A stretch of DNA of 64,000 bases from Halorientalis salina (GCF_005049285.1 NZ_SOSC01000001.1:682001-746000), one strand, 5' to 3'; numbered from the stretch's first letter, positions 1-8,080 are shown. A program made the numbers and translations. The notes: a model not told the origin generated them from the sequence alone.

Positions 1-501
1 GAGACAGTTTCGCCCGCGCGTGCGAGCGAAGCGGTTCGGGAGGACGCACAGCGCGTCGCCGAAGACGTCCTCGACGTGATGGACGGACGCGGCGTCTTCG
101 GCATCGAGTTGTTCGACACCGGCGAGGAGATCCTCCTGAACGAGATCGCGCCGCGACCGCACAACTCGGGGCACTGGACCATCGAGGGGTGTCACACCTC
201 CCAGTTCGAACAGCACGTCCGGGCAGTCACCGGTCGTCCGCTCGGGTCGACCGAGCGTCGGGCACCGACCGTCTCCGCCAACATCCTGGGCGACGTCACT
301 GAGCGACAGGAGGCCATCCTCTCCGGCGAGGAGAGCGTGTTCGAGACGCCCCAGGCTCACCTCCACTGGTACGGAAAAAGAGAGGTGTACGAACTGCGGA
401 AGACGGGCCACGTCACCCTGACCGGTGAGCACGGGGCGGACCAGACGGCACTGCTCGAATCGGTACGCGAACTACGCGACGAACTCACTTTCCAGTCATG
501 A
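1..501 (+). CDS. purK: N5-carboxyaminoimidazole ribonucleotide synthase, C-terminal part (partial)
   Basis: The reading frame is open from the first base, so the gene begins upstream of the window and only about 166 C-terminal residues are seen. The segment carries the end of an ATP-grasp fold: GVFGIELF followed by NEIAPRPHNSGHWTIEGC, the PurK signature around the metal/ATP-binding Glu-Asn, and then the QFEQHVRAV helix. PurK carboxylates aminoimidazole ribonucleotide with ATP and bicarbonate in purine synthesis. Its TGA overlaps the ATG of purE in an ATGA junction, so the pair is an operon with adjacent pathway steps. Identification is from conserved motifs and gene context. Confidence 0.93.
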   Translation, partial: ETVSPARASEAVREDAQRVAEDVLDVMDGRGVFGIELFDTGEEILLNEIAPRPHNSGHWTIEGCHTSQFEQHVRAVTGRPLGSTERRAPTVSANILGDVTERQEAILSGEESVFETPQAHLHWYGKREVYELRKTGHVTLTGEHGADQTALLESVRELRDELTFQS

Positions 502-1145
502 CCGACTCAGCAAACGTCCAGTCACTCGTCGACGAGTTGGAAGCACAGGCAACACAGGAGAAAGCAGACGCCGAGACGCCCGAAATCGGGATCATCATGG
601 GGTCGGATTCGGACCTCGACGTGATGGCCGGGTCCGAGACCGGTCGGCCCGGAGCCTACGACGTGCTGACCGAGGAGTTGGGCTTCGAGGAGCAGACGGA
701 TTACGACGATCCGCCCGAGTCCCGCTTTACCTTCGAGACGTTCGTTGTCTCGGCCCACCGGACGCCCGGCCTGATGTACACGTACGCGGAGACGGCCGCC
801 GACCGCGGTCTCGACGTCATCATCGCCGGCGCGGGCGGAAAATCGGCGGATCTGCCGAACATGACCGCCTCCATCGCGTACCCGCTCCCGGTCATCGGCG
901 TCCCCGTCCAGGAGAAGTCGCTCCCGTCGGTCATCGGGATGCCACAGGGTGCACCCATCGTGGCCGTCGACGCGGGCAAGTCCTTCAACGCGGCGCTGTC
1001 GGCGGTCCAGATCCTGGCCCGCCAGCACGACGACCTGCGCGAGCGCCTGGTCGACTATCACGAGGGACTGCAGGACGACGTGGGCACCGTCTCGCGTGAC
1101 CTCCACGAACTGGGGACGCCCGGTTTCAGATCCCAACAGGACTAA
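498..1145 (+). CDS. purE: N5-carboxyaminoimidazole ribonucleotide mutase
   Basis: This 215-residue protein converts N5-CAIR to CAIR, the step after PurK. It shows MGSDSD at residues 34-39, VVSAHRTP around 83-90 and the glycine-rich AGAGG loop near 107, all parts of the PurE active site. Compared with the roughly 160-residue bacterial enzyme there is an N-terminal extension of about 28 residues and an acidic insert of roughly 20 residues between the first two motifs (about residues 45-75). I believe such inserts occur in haloarchaeal PurE. The start overlaps the purK stop by four bases, and no other ATG gives a better fit. Confidence 0.95.
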   Translation: MTDSANVQSLVDELEAQATQEKADAETPEIGIIMGSDSDLDVMAGSETGRPGAYDVLTEELGFEEQTDYDDPPESRFTFETFVVSAHRTPGLMYTYAETAADRGLDVIIAGAGGKSADLPNMTASIAYPLPVIGVPVQEKSLPSVIGMPQGAPIVAVDAGKSFNAALSAVQILARQHDDLRERLVDYHEGLQDDVGTVSRDLHELGTPGFRSQQD

Positions 1146-1294
1146 CGGACCGATTCACGGCGATCCGTCTTTTGTATCGTCGGTTCCCACGGCTCGACGG
1201 GCGGAAACGTCCGACGTTGTATTGTGTGACGAGACTCGGCGGAGCGGAGTCCCCGTCGACGATCGGCAGTGGTAGTCGTTGACACACGACAAAC

Positions 1295-1302
1295 TTTAAT
1301 AA
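1295..1302 (+). promoter_or_regulatory. TATA-like promoter of the lipoprotein gene
   Basis: The AT-rich octamer TTTAATAA lies in a GC-rich intergenic stretch, 22-29 bases before the ATG at 1324. That spacing matches a haloarchaeal leaderless transcript. Confidence 0.55.
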
Positions 1303-1323
1303 CAGATAGAATGACTGTTCAGT

Positions 1324-2037
1324 ATGTATCGACTTGCAAATCGACGAGTAGCTGGTGTCGTGTTGATGAGCTTGTTGCTCGTGTTGGCCGGCTGTAACGG
1401 TGGCGGCCAGACAACCGAAACGACGGCGGAGACGACTGGAACGGCGGCGGAGACGACAGACGGTGAAATGGAGACGGCGGACGGGGACGAGGGTGACGTC
1501 CAGGAGCCAGAACTCGGTTCGTACGAGTTCACGGAGGGCGAGTCGTACACGTACACCGAGACGCTTCTGGGGACACCGGTCCAGAAGACGTGGTCCGTCG
1601 TTTCGGTGGACGGTGACAACGTGACCGTGACCGTCACCTCGAGCGGGCCGACCGAGAACGCGACGGTTACCGCGAGTCAGGACTCCATCGTCGATCGAAT
1701 GTCGCAGGAATCGATCGGCGAGAATTTCGGGGCGGCTCGGCTTCCGCTCGCGATCGTCAGCATGGGCGATACGTCCAGCGAGGATTTCACTATCGAAAGC
1801 GATGCGCTCGGGGCGAGCGGGTCCCAACTCGAGTGGGAGACTGCTACGGTATCGCCACAGGGAGGCGATAGCGTCGCCGGGGTCGAGTGTTCCGCCTTCG
1901 AAGTCGATGCGGACGACACGGACGAGCGATACGACTTCTGTATCGCAGAGGACTACCCGTTTGCAGTGTCGTTTAGCTACGAGCAGGGCGGACAAACGGC
2001 ACTAGCGATGGAACTCACGAACGCGACCCGGCCCTGA
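1324..2037 (+). CDS. Putative secreted lipoprotein of unknown function
   Basis: This 237-residue protein starts with a lipoprotein signal: basic N-terminus MYRLANRR, a hydrophobic stretch and the lipobox LAGC ending near residue 23. A threonine/glutamate-rich linker typical of haloarchaeal lipoproteins follows (about residues 28-60). The remainder is a soluble, acidic, extracellular domain with repeated Thr/Val-rich strands (for example NVTVTVTSSGPTENATV). I recognise no catalytic motif. It stands alone between purE and the nuo cluster, with its own TATA-like element. It is probably a membrane-anchored surface protein; its role is unknown. Confidence 0.8.
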   Translation: MYRLANRRVAGVVLMSLLLVLAGCNGGGQTTETTAETTGTAAETTDGEMETADGDEGDVQEPELGSYEFTEGESYTYTETLLGTPVQKTWSVVSVDGDNVTVTVTSSGPTENATVTASQDSIVDRMSQESIGENFGAARLPLAIVSMGDTSSEDFTIESDALGASGSQLEWETATVSPQGGDSVAGVECSAFEVDADDTDERYDFCIAEDYPFAVSFSYEQGGQTALAMELTNATRP

Positions 2038-2188
2038 CCGTTGCAGGCGAGCGATTAGCGCATTTTTCTCACACCACTGCCGATAGATTCTCGCGTCGGG
2101 CAGTCGTCGTCCGCTCACTGTAAGACGAGGGGGAGCCGACACCTGACAGATCGGGGGAATGATAGCTGAAATCCACAAGAATGAACCC

Positions 2189-2196
2189 TTATATGG
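2189..2196 (+). promoter_or_regulatory. TATA-like promoter of the nuo cluster
   Basis: TTATATGG lies about 38-45 bases before the nuoA ATG at 2234, which leaves a short leader. Because this element falls inside the longer in-frame ORF that opens at 2159, it argues that 2234 is the true start. Confidence 0.5.
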
Positions 2197-2233
2197 CCCC
2201 GTTCCTAACCCGCAAAACGATAGGTGCACACGG

Positions 2234-2647
2234 ATGAGCAATCCATGGATAGCCATCGGGGCGCTGGCGCTGGTCGGTATTCTCATCCCCCTGGGGATGA
2301 TGTCGGTATCGAAACTGCTCCGGCCACGCGTGCCCGAGCAAGGTAAAACATCCACGTACGAGAGCGGTGAGATTCCCACCGGTGACACGCGGATCCGGTT
2401 CAACATCCAGTACTACATGGTCGCACTCCTGTTCGTCGTCTTCGACATCGAGACCGTCCTCATCTTCCCCTGGACGGTCATCTACCGGAGCGCGCTGGAG
2501 AACGGAGTCTCACTGATGGAGATACTGGCTCCGATGCTGGTGTTCATCGGCGTTCTCGTCGTCGGACTCGGATGGGCATGGCGCAACGGTGCAGTCAAAT
2601 GGGTCCGCTCCCCGCGGGCCGCGAGTGAACGGAGAACCAAACAATGA
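2234..2647 (+). CDS. nuoA: NADH dehydrogenase-like complex I subunit A
   Basis: NuoA is a membrane subunit at the quinone-side joint of complex I. The 137-residue product has three hydrophobic helices (roughly residues 5-28, 60-85 and 90-115). It also has the conserved loop YESGEIPTGDTRIRFNIQYY and the helix start FVVFDIETVLIFPW, which carries the Asp/Glu pair of the family. An in-frame ATG exists 75 bases upstream, but a TATA-like element lies inside that extension and MSNPW begins just before the first helix. The last codons overlap nuoB (ATGA). This is the first gene of the complex I cluster. Confidence 0.95.
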   Translation: MSNPWIAIGALALVGILIPLGMMSVSKLLRPRVPEQGKTSTYESGEIPTGDTRIRFNIQYYMVALLFVVFDIETVLIFPWTVIYRSALENGVSLMEILAPMLVFIGVLVVGLGWAWRNGAVKWVRSPRAASERRTKQ

Positions 2648-3330
2648 GCAGCAACGACAAGACGACCGATACGTTATCGACACAGGACGCCCGGATGGGG
2701 CAGGGGGCCGACGATCGCTTCAACTCCCCGCTTCGCGAGGCCTTCGGCTCCACACCCTTCATATTGACCAAGTTCGACAAGTTCATGAACTGGGTCCGGG
2801 GGTCCTCGATGTTCATGCTGCAGTTCGGGATCGCCTGTTGCAGCATCGAAATGATCCACACGTACGCGATCAAACACGACCTGGACCGGTTCGGCGCGGG
2901 CGTGCCGCGCTCCTCGCCCCGGCAGGCCGACGTGATGATCGTTCCGGGGACCATCGTCTCGAAGTTCGCGCCCCGGATGAAGCGCGTCTACGACCAGATG
3001 CCCGAACCGAAGTTCGTCGTCGGCATGGGCTCGTGTACGATTTCGGGCGGCCCGTTCCAGGAAGGGTACAACGTCATCAAGGGCGCAGAGGAGGTCATCC
3101 CGGTCGACATCCACGTCCCCGGGTGTCCGCCCCGGCCGGAAGCGCTCATCTACGGCGTCGCCAAACTCCAAGAGCGCGTCGCCAACGGTGAATCCGCGCC
3201 CGTGACGGTCAAGCCCTACGAGATGGAGCAGTTCGGTGACCTAGAACAGGACGAGATCGTCCAGAAGTTGGCCGACCAGATCGACGAGGACGACCTCGTC
3301 ATGCGGTACAACTGGACTGATTCGCCATGA
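2644..3330 (+). CDS. nuoB: Complex I subunit B (N2 cluster subunit)
   Basis: NuoB is the peripheral-arm subunit that binds the terminal 4Fe-4S cluster N2 next to the quinone site. The 228-residue protein has the expected ligands: the CC pair at residues 65-66 (GIACCSIEM), Cys131 in GSCTISGGPF and Cys161 in PGCPPRPE. The first 30 residues are an acidic/polar extension, as is usual for haloarchaeal homologues. It overlaps nuoA and nuoCD by four bases at each end, which implies translational coupling. Confidence 0.97.
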   Translation: MSSNDKTTDTLSTQDARMGQGADDRFNSPLREAFGSTPFILTKFDKFMNWVRGSSMFMLQFGIACCSIEMIHTYAIKHDLDRFGAGVPRSSPRQADVMIVPGTIVSKFAPRMKRVYDQMPEPKFVVGMGSCTISGGPFQEGYNVIKGAEEVIPVDIHVPGCPPRPEALIYGVAKLQERVANGESAPVTVKPYEMEQFGDLEQDEIVQKLADQIDEDDLVMRYNWTDSP

Positions 3331-5000
3331 GTTTGGAAGAACCACGCGACGCCAAACCGGAGATCGGCGTCACCGACGACGGCCTCGACTACGACGCCCT
3401 GGCGGCCCTGCTGGGCGATACCCTCCTCGATCGCGAGGACCACGTCACGACCGAGGGGTTCGTCGTCCGCCCCGACGACGTACAGGACGCCCTCAGAACT
3501 CTGAAACAGGAGGCCGGATTCGACCACTGCTCCTGTGTGACCGCCCAGGAGTACCAGGACCGATACGAGTCGATCTACCACCTCAAGAAGTACGACGACC
3601 CGACCCACGAACTGTCGGTCGTCGTCCCTACCAGCAGAGACGACCCGGTCAGCCAGAGCGCGAACGACGTGTATCGGACCGCCGACTGGCACGAACGGGA
3701 AGCCTACGACCTCGTCGGTATCGAGTACGAGGACCACCCGGACATGCGGCGGATCCTCCTGCCCGAAACCTGGCAGGGCCATCCCCTCGGACGGGATTAC
3801 GACCAGACACAGCCCCAGGTCGTCACGCTGCGCGAGCACGCGAACCCGCTGCAGGAAGACCACATGGCGGACGACACGGACACGATGTTCATCAACGTGG
3901 GGCCGCACCACCCCGCGACGCACGGCGTGCTCCACCTGAAGACCGTGCTCGACGGCGAGCAGGTGGCCGACGTCGAACCCGACATCGGCTACCTCCACCG
4001 CTGTGAGGAGCAACTCTGCCAGCAGTGTACCTACCGCCACCAGATCATGCCGTATCCGGACCGGTGGGACTACACGGCGAACCTCATCAACGAGTGGTCC
4101 TACGCCCGTGCAGCAGAGACGCTGGCGGACATCGACGTCCCCGAGTACGCACAGGTCCTGCGGACGATGTCGGCGGAACTGTCGCGGATGGCCGGTCACT
4201 TCCTCGCGCTGGGGACGTTCGCGCTGGACGTCTACGGCGAGTTCACGGCCATCTTCCAGTACGCCTTCCGGGATCGGGAGATCGCACAGGACATCCTCGA
4301 GGACCTCACCGGTCAGCGGATGATGCACAACTACTTCCGGCTCGGCGGGGTCGTGTGGGACCTTCCGAACCCCCGCGAGGAGTTCTTCGAGAAGACGCGT
4401 GACTTCCTCGACGACCTCCCCGCGAAACTGGACGAGTACCACGACATGATCACGAGCAACGAGATCTTCCAGGTCCGGTGTGTCAACACCGGCGTGCTCG
4501 AACCGGACGTGGCCAAGGAGTACGGCGCGACGGGACCGGTCGCCCGCGGATCGGGCATCGACTACGACCTGCGCCGCGACGACCCGTACGGCTACTACCC
4601 CGAACTCGACTGGGACGTCGTGACCGAGGACGGTTGCGACAACTACGCGCGCGTCCTCGTCCGGATGCAGGAAGTCGAGGAATCGGCGAAGATCGTCGAG
4701 CAGTGTCTCGACCTGCTCGAAGACTGGCCCGAAGACGAACGCACGCTCCAGTCGAACGTCCCCCGGACGATCAAGCCCGAACCGGACACCGAGATCTACA
4801 GCGCGATCGAGAACGCGAAGGGCGAACTGGGCATCTACATCCGCTCGGACGGGACCGACAAGCCGGCGCGGTTCAAGATCCGGAGTCCGAGCTTCAGCAA
4901 CCTGCAGGCCCTGCCCGAGATGTCCAACGGCGAGTACGTGGCTGACCTGATCGCGACGCTTGGCAGCCTCGACATCATCCTCGGCGAGGTGGATCGATGA
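3327..5000 (+). CDS. nuoCD: Complex I fused subunits C and D
   Basis: This 557-residue protein joins the 30-kDa (NuoC) and 49-kDa (NuoD) subunits. The C part (residues 1 to about 175) contains the family strand YHLKKYDDPTHELSVVVP and the motif DWHEREAYDLVGIEYEDHPD. The D part begins near residue 180 with INVGPHHPATHGVLHL, the quinone-site His/Asp region, and continues with DIGYLHRCEEQL and the hydrogenase-like large-subunit fold. It ends SLDIILGEVDR, the typical NuoD C-terminus. The fusion is common in complex I clusters that lack NuoEFG. Both ends overlap neighbours (ATGA). Confidence 0.97.
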   Translation: MSLEEPRDAKPEIGVTDDGLDYDALAALLGDTLLDREDHVTTEGFVVRPDDVQDALRTLKQEAGFDHCSCVTAQEYQDRYESIYHLKKYDDPTHELSVVVPTSRDDPVSQSANDVYRTADWHEREAYDLVGIEYEDHPDMRRILLPETWQGHPLGRDYDQTQPQVVTLREHANPLQEDHMADDTDTMFINVGPHHPATHGVLHLKTVLDGEQVADVEPDIGYLHRCEEQLCQQCTYRHQIMPYPDRWDYTANLINEWSYARAAETLADIDVPEYAQVLRTMSAELSRMAGHFLALGTFALDVYGEFTAIFQYAFRDREIAQDILEDLTGQRMMHNYFRLGGVVWDLPNPREEFFEKTRDFLDDLPAKLDEYHDMITSNEIFQVRCVNTGVLEPDVAKEYGATGPVARGSGIDYDLRRDDPYGYYPELDWDVVTEDGCDNYARVLVRMQEVEESAKIVEQCLDLLEDWPEDERTLQSNVPRTIKPEPDTEIYSAIENAKGELGIYIRSDGTDKPARFKIRSPSFSNLQALPEMSNGEYVADLIATLGSLDIILGEVDR

Positions 5001-6058
5001 CGGGGCCGCTCCAGGCGACGACGCTCCCGGAGACGCTTTCGGGGCTGCTCGGCCTGAACACGAACGATCCGCTCCAGTGGTTCCTCGCGGCGCTGATCGC
5101 GTCGGCGCTCGTGGGGACGCTGATGCTGACGAACACGGCGCTGGTCATCTGGGCCAAGCGGAAGATCACCGCCGCCTTCACGGACCGCATCGCGATCAAC
5201 CGGGTCGGTCCGTTCGGCCTGCTCATCATCGTGGCCGACGCGGTCCGCCTGCTCTCGAAGGAACTCATCGTTCCCGACGAGGTCGACCGGCCCGCGTACG
5301 ACCTGGCACCGCTGGTGCTGGCCAGTTCCGCGCTGCTCGGCTTCGCGGTGATCCCGATGGGGAACGGCATTCAGATCGCCGACCCCGAGACCGGGCTCGC
5401 GTACGTCTTCGCGGTCGCGTCGCTGGCGTCGCTCGGCCTCGTGATGGCGGGCTACGCGTCGAACAACAAGTACTCGTTCCTCGGCAGTCTGCGCGCGGTC
5501 GCCCAGAACCTCGCCTACGAGATCCCGCTCGTACTGACCGGTGTGTCCGTCGTCATCTTCGCGGGCACGCTCCGGCTGAGCGAGATCGTCGCGGCCCAAA
5601 GCGAGACGCTGTTCACGCTCGGCGGGCTCGCGATCCCGTCGTGGTACGCGTTCGTCAACCCGTTCGCGTTCGTGCTGTTCATGGCCGCGAACCTCGCGGA
5701 GGTCGGACGGAACCCGTTCGACATCCCGGAAGCGCCGAACGAGATCGTCGCCGGGTACATGACCGAGTACTCGTCGGTGTACTTCGTCCTGCTGTACCTG
5801 GGCGAGTTCATCCACGTGTTCCTCGGCGCGGCGATCGTCACGACGCTGTTCCTCGGTGGTCCGGCCGGGCCGGTCCTGCCGGGGATCGTCTGGTTCCTGA
5901 TCAAGATCTGGGCGGTGTTCCTGTTCACCCAGTGGACGCGGTCGGCAGTTCCCCGGGTGCGCATCGACCAGCTCATCGAAATCGGCTGGAAGGGCATGCT
6001 CGTGCTCTCCATCGCGAACCTGGTCCTGACGGCCGTCATCGTGGGGGTGCTCGTCTGA
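4997..6058 (+). CDS. nuoH: Complex I membrane subunit H
   Basis: NuoH lines the quinone chamber and links it to the proton-pumping arm. The 353-residue product has about eight or nine membrane segments and the family blocks VWAKRK-like IWAKRKITAAFTDRIAINRVGPFGLLI (residues about 50-76), ADAVRLLSKE and FMAANLAEVGRNPFDIPEAPNEIVAGY. The conserved FDIPEA acidic loop faces the quinone cavity. It ends with a TGA that overlaps a tiny ORF leading into nuoI. Confidence 0.97.
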   Translation: MTGPLQATTLPETLSGLLGLNTNDPLQWFLAALIASALVGTLMLTNTALVIWAKRKITAAFTDRIAINRVGPFGLLIIVADAVRLLSKELIVPDEVDRPAYDLAPLVLASSALLGFAVIPMGNGIQIADPETGLAYVFAVASLASLGLVMAGYASNNKYSFLGSLRAVAQNLAYEIPLVLTGVSVVIFAGTLRLSEIVAAQSETLFTLGGLAIPSWYAFVNPFAFVLFMAANLAEVGRNPFDIPEAPNEIVAGYMTEYSSVYFVLLYLGEFIHVFLGAAIVTTLFLGGPAGPVLPGIVWFLIKIWAVFLFTQWTRSAVPRVRIDQLIEIGWKGMLVLSIANLVLTAVIVGVLV

Positions 6059-6099
6059 TGCCCACGATTCGCTGCACGACCGGAGGTAGCTACCAATGA
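6058..6099 (+). other. 13-codon micro-ORF bridging nuoH and nuoI
   Basis: An ATG overlapping the nuoH TGA (TGATG) opens a frame that encodes MPTIRCTTGGSYQ. It ends in a TGA that overlaps the nuoI ATG (ATGA). A GGAGGT Shine-Dalgarno-like string for nuoI lies inside it, near 6081-6086. It may let ribosomes run from nuoH into nuoI, or it may be chance. No homologue can be judged from the sequence alone. Confidence 0.25.
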
Positions 6100-6557
6100 T
6101 CGGAATTCTCAAAGGCATGGCGACGACGATGAAGCACGCGCTGGACGGTGAGACGTTCACTGTCGAGTATCCCGATACCGCACCCGACGTGAGCCCGCGC
6201 TTCCGCGGCGTTCACAAGTTCAGCCAGGAGCGGTGTATCTGGTGCCGGCAGTGTGAGAACGTCTGCCCGAACGACACCATCCAGATCGTCACGGACGAAC
6301 AGCGCAACGGCGAGCAGTACAACCTCCACATCGGCCAGTGTATCTACTGCCGGCTCTGCGAGGAGGTCTGTCCCGTCGACGCCATCCTGCTGACCCAGAA
6401 CTTCGAGTTCACCGCGGACACCAAAGACGAACTCGCCTACAACAAAGAACAGCTGAAGAACGTTCCCTGGTACAAGGACATCGACCCGCTGGAGTCGCGT
6501 GAGCCCGATCGCGGCGCGTGGATCGGCGAAGGCGAAGGCGAAATCGACTATCAATAG
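6096..6557 (+). CDS. nuoI: Complex I ferredoxin-like subunit I
   Basis: NuoI carries clusters N6a and N6b in the peripheral arm. The 153-residue protein has two complete 4Fe-4S motifs: C47-x2-C50-x2-C53-x3-C57 (CIWCRQCENVCP) and C82-x2-C85-x2-C88-x3-C92 (CIYCRLCEEVCP). A strong GGAGGT lies about 10 bases before the ATG. The glycine/glutamate-rich tail (GEGEGEIDYQ) is notable because the DNA coding for the last 27 codons recurs twice downstream. A hairpin followed by a T-run sits just after the stop, which suggests that transcription ends here in part. Confidence 0.97.
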   Translation: MIGILKGMATTMKHALDGETFTVEYPDTAPDVSPRFRGVHKFSQERCIWCRQCENVCPNDTIQIVTDEQRNGEQYNLHIGQCIYCRLCEEVCPVDAILLTQNFEFTADTKDELAYNKEQLKNVPWYKDIDPLESREPDRGAWIGEGEGEIDYQ

Positions 6558-6566
6558 CCTGATTTT

Positions 6567-6597
6567 CCGAACCGAGCGAAGCGAGGTTCGGCTTTTT
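6567..6597 (+). terminator. Hairpin plus T-run after nuoI
   Basis: The arms CCGAACC (6567-6573) and GGTTCGG (6585-6591) pair perfectly around GAGCGAAGCGA. They are followed by CTTTTTC. The layout is that of an archaeal hairpin/oligo-T terminator, placed 10 bases after the nuoI stop. Confidence 0.6.
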
Positions 6598-6761
6598 CGT
6601 CCAGCTTTTTCGACGAGTGGTGACGAGCACTGCGAGTCACCCGAGGAGAAAAAGGTGGGGTCGCGAGGACATCGACCCGCTGGAGTCGCGTGAGCCCGAT
6701 CGCGGCGCGTGGATCGGCGAAGGCGAAGGCGAAATCGACTATCAATAGAGAAGCCGTTTGA

Positions 6762-6795
6762 CCGAAGCCGAGCGAAGCGAGGCTTCGGCCTTTTT
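6762..6795 (+). terminator. Second hairpin plus T-run (duplicate of the nuoI terminator)
   Basis: The arms CCGAAGCC (6762-6769) and GGCTTCGG (6781-6788) enclose the same GAGCGAAGCGA core and are followed by CCTTTTT. Arm changes relative to the first copy are compensated (AACC/GGTT became AGCC/GGCT), so pairing is kept. Confidence 0.55.
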
Positions 6796-6961
6796 CGCCC
6801 ACGTTTTTGCGACGAGTGGTGACGAGCGTAGCGAGTCACCCGAGGAGGAAAAAGGTGGGATTGCGGCGCGTGGATCGGCGAAGTCGAAGGCGAAATCGAC
6901 TATCAATAGAGAAGCCGTTTGACCGAAGCCGAGCGAAGCGAGGTTCCGTTTTTGTCCGCTA

Positions 6962-7194
6962 TCAGTAAGACGCGACTCGTACTCACACGTTTTTGCGGGG
7001 CTGACGTCTCACTCGAACCGTGAGCCGGTAGCGATAGACTGGCGGATACCCGTGGCCGGCGTCGGCGTGAGCGTGGGGTTCGGCATCTGCTGGGTCGAAA
7101 CCGGGACAGTCGGCGGCGCCGTCGCCGCCACCGTGTCGTTTCGGGGGCCTTCGTCGTGCGGTGGCTGATCGACAAGCACCTCTACGGCCTCTAG
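6962..7194 (+). pseudogene. Possible frameshifted remnant of a small membrane protein
   Basis: The rest of the 884-base nuoI-nuoJ gap has no intact gene. One plus-strand frame is open from 6962 and encodes a hydrophobic stretch (WRIPVAGVGVSVGFGICW, then TGTVGGAVAATVSF). A one-base shift near 7144 would continue it as AFVVRWLIDKHLYGL and a TAG at 7192. No start codon is evident and I cannot name a parent family. It could be chance in GC-rich DNA; the hydrophobic pattern and the natural-looking C-terminus are the only support. Bases 7195-7390 show nothing I can assign. Confidence 0.2.
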
Positions 7195-7396
7195 CTCCCA
7201 CGGCAACTAGTCTCGGCACATCGGGACGAGGGGGCAGGTAGCTTGCGGTCAGCGAAATCGGCCGGCCGGGTGTGTAGATTGGGGCCACTCGGAACCGACC
7301 CGGAAGGGTTGCCGCAGGTATTTCACACCCGACCCACAAAACAACCGGGGGTTAGTCGGGGATTACGGTGGGGTCACAGCGCACGCGCGCGAATCC

Positions 7397-7404
7397 GATA
7401 AAGA
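7397..7404 (+). promoter_or_regulatory. TATA-like element upstream of nuoJ
   Basis: GATAAAGA lies 38-45 bases before the nuoJ1 ATG, with an AAAGGAG Shine-Dalgarno-like string at about 7424-7430. It suggests that nuoJ-N has its own promoter after the long gap. A minimal start-stop pair (ATGTAA, 7435-7440) sits directly in front of the nuoJ1 ATG. Confidence 0.4.
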
Positions 7405-7441
7405 AATCTTCAAAGGCCCACCGAAAGGAGACTCATGTAAG

Positions 7442-7717
7442 ATGGCACTGTACGAAACCATAGCGTTCGGGCTGTTCGCGTTCGTGACCCTCGCGAGCGC
7501 CCTGGGCGTCGTCCTGCTACGGGACGTGTGGCACTCCGCGCTCATGCTCGGTGTCTCGCTTTTGAGCGTGGCAGTTCACTACGTGATGCTCCGAGCGGAG
7601 TTCGTCGCCGTAATGCAAATCCTGGTGTACGTGGGCGGCGTGCTCATCCTCATCACCTTCGCCGTGATGCTCACGCGGCGGGAGGACATGGACCAACCCA
7701 GCGAGGTGACGACATGA
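7442..7717 (+). CDS. nuoJ1: Complex I subunit J, N-terminal half (NuoJ1)
   Basis: NuoJ is a proton-arm membrane subunit that is split into two genes in haloarchaea. This 91-residue part has three membrane helices and the family pattern VVLLRDVWHSALMLGVSLL, followed by EFVAVMQILVYVGGVLILITFAVML, which is NuoJ's pi-bulge helix. The stop overlaps the next gene by four bases, which holds the two halves together. Confidence 0.93.
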   Translation: MALYETIAFGLFAFVTLASALGVVLLRDVWHSALMLGVSLLSVAVHYVMLRAEFVAVMQILVYVGGVLILITFAVMLTRREDMDQPSEVTT

Positions 7718-8079
7718 CCACCCGTCCGAGACTGTCGTCGGAGGTGAACTGGGTGGCGGGCCTCGCCGCAGTCGCGCTGTTCGGCGTCTTCGCAGCGGTG
7801 TTCCTCACCGCGAACTTCGCCAATCCCGCGGGGTTCCCGACCGACCAGAGCATCGTCGCGAACATCGGATACGCGATGTTCGACCTCGACTCGCAACTGG
7901 GAATCCCCTCCGAAGGGTTCCTGGTCTCCTTTATCGTGATCGCGATCGTGCTCGACGCCGCGCTGGACAGCTCGATCATGCTCGCCGAACGCGACCAGGA
8001 GGAGTCCGGAGCTGTGACCGACGGCGGTCAGCGGCTCGGAACGAACGGGACCGACGAAGAACTCGGAGGTGACGAGTAA
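7714..8079 (+). CDS. nuoJ2: Complex I subunit J, C-terminal half (NuoJ2)
   Basis: This 121-residue product completes NuoJ with two further hydrophobic helices (about residues 12-33 and 67-90) and a polar acidic tail. The ATG at 7714 forms an ATGA overlap with nuoJ1. A longer frame opening at 7528 lies wholly inside nuoJ1 and is not credible. The sequence is poorly conserved, so the call rests mainly on topology and on its fixed position between nuoJ1 and nuoK. Confidence 0.88.
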   Translation: MTTRPRLSSEVNWVAGLAAVALFGVFAAVFLTANFANPAGFPTDQSIVANIGYAMFDLDSQLGIPSEGFLVSFIVIAIVLDAALDSSIMLAERDQEESGAVTDGGQRLGTNGTDEELGGDE

Positions 8080-8080
8080 C

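Larger units (their letters stand above)
6475..6910 (+). repeat. Three tandem partial copies of the nuoI 3' end and its downstream hairpins
   Basis: The last 83 bases of nuoI (6475-6557) recur almost unchanged at 6666-6748, and a shorter copy lies at 6863-6909. Copy spacing is 191 and then 161 bases. Each copy is followed by a similar block: a hairpin with the core GAGCGAAGCGAG, then a T-run in copies one and two, then an imperfect palindrome beginning GTGACGAGC (6619 and 6819). The third copy has diverged arms and loses the second hairpin. The arrangement looks like serial tandem duplication of a gene tail plus its terminator-like element. Confidence 0.9.

Noticed and set aside
3216-4442. 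408-codon minus-strand frame opposite nuoB/nuoCD
   Set aside because: It lies fully across strongly conserved complex I genes, is Val/Arg/Asp-rich in the style of antisense frames in GC-rich DNA, and has no motif.
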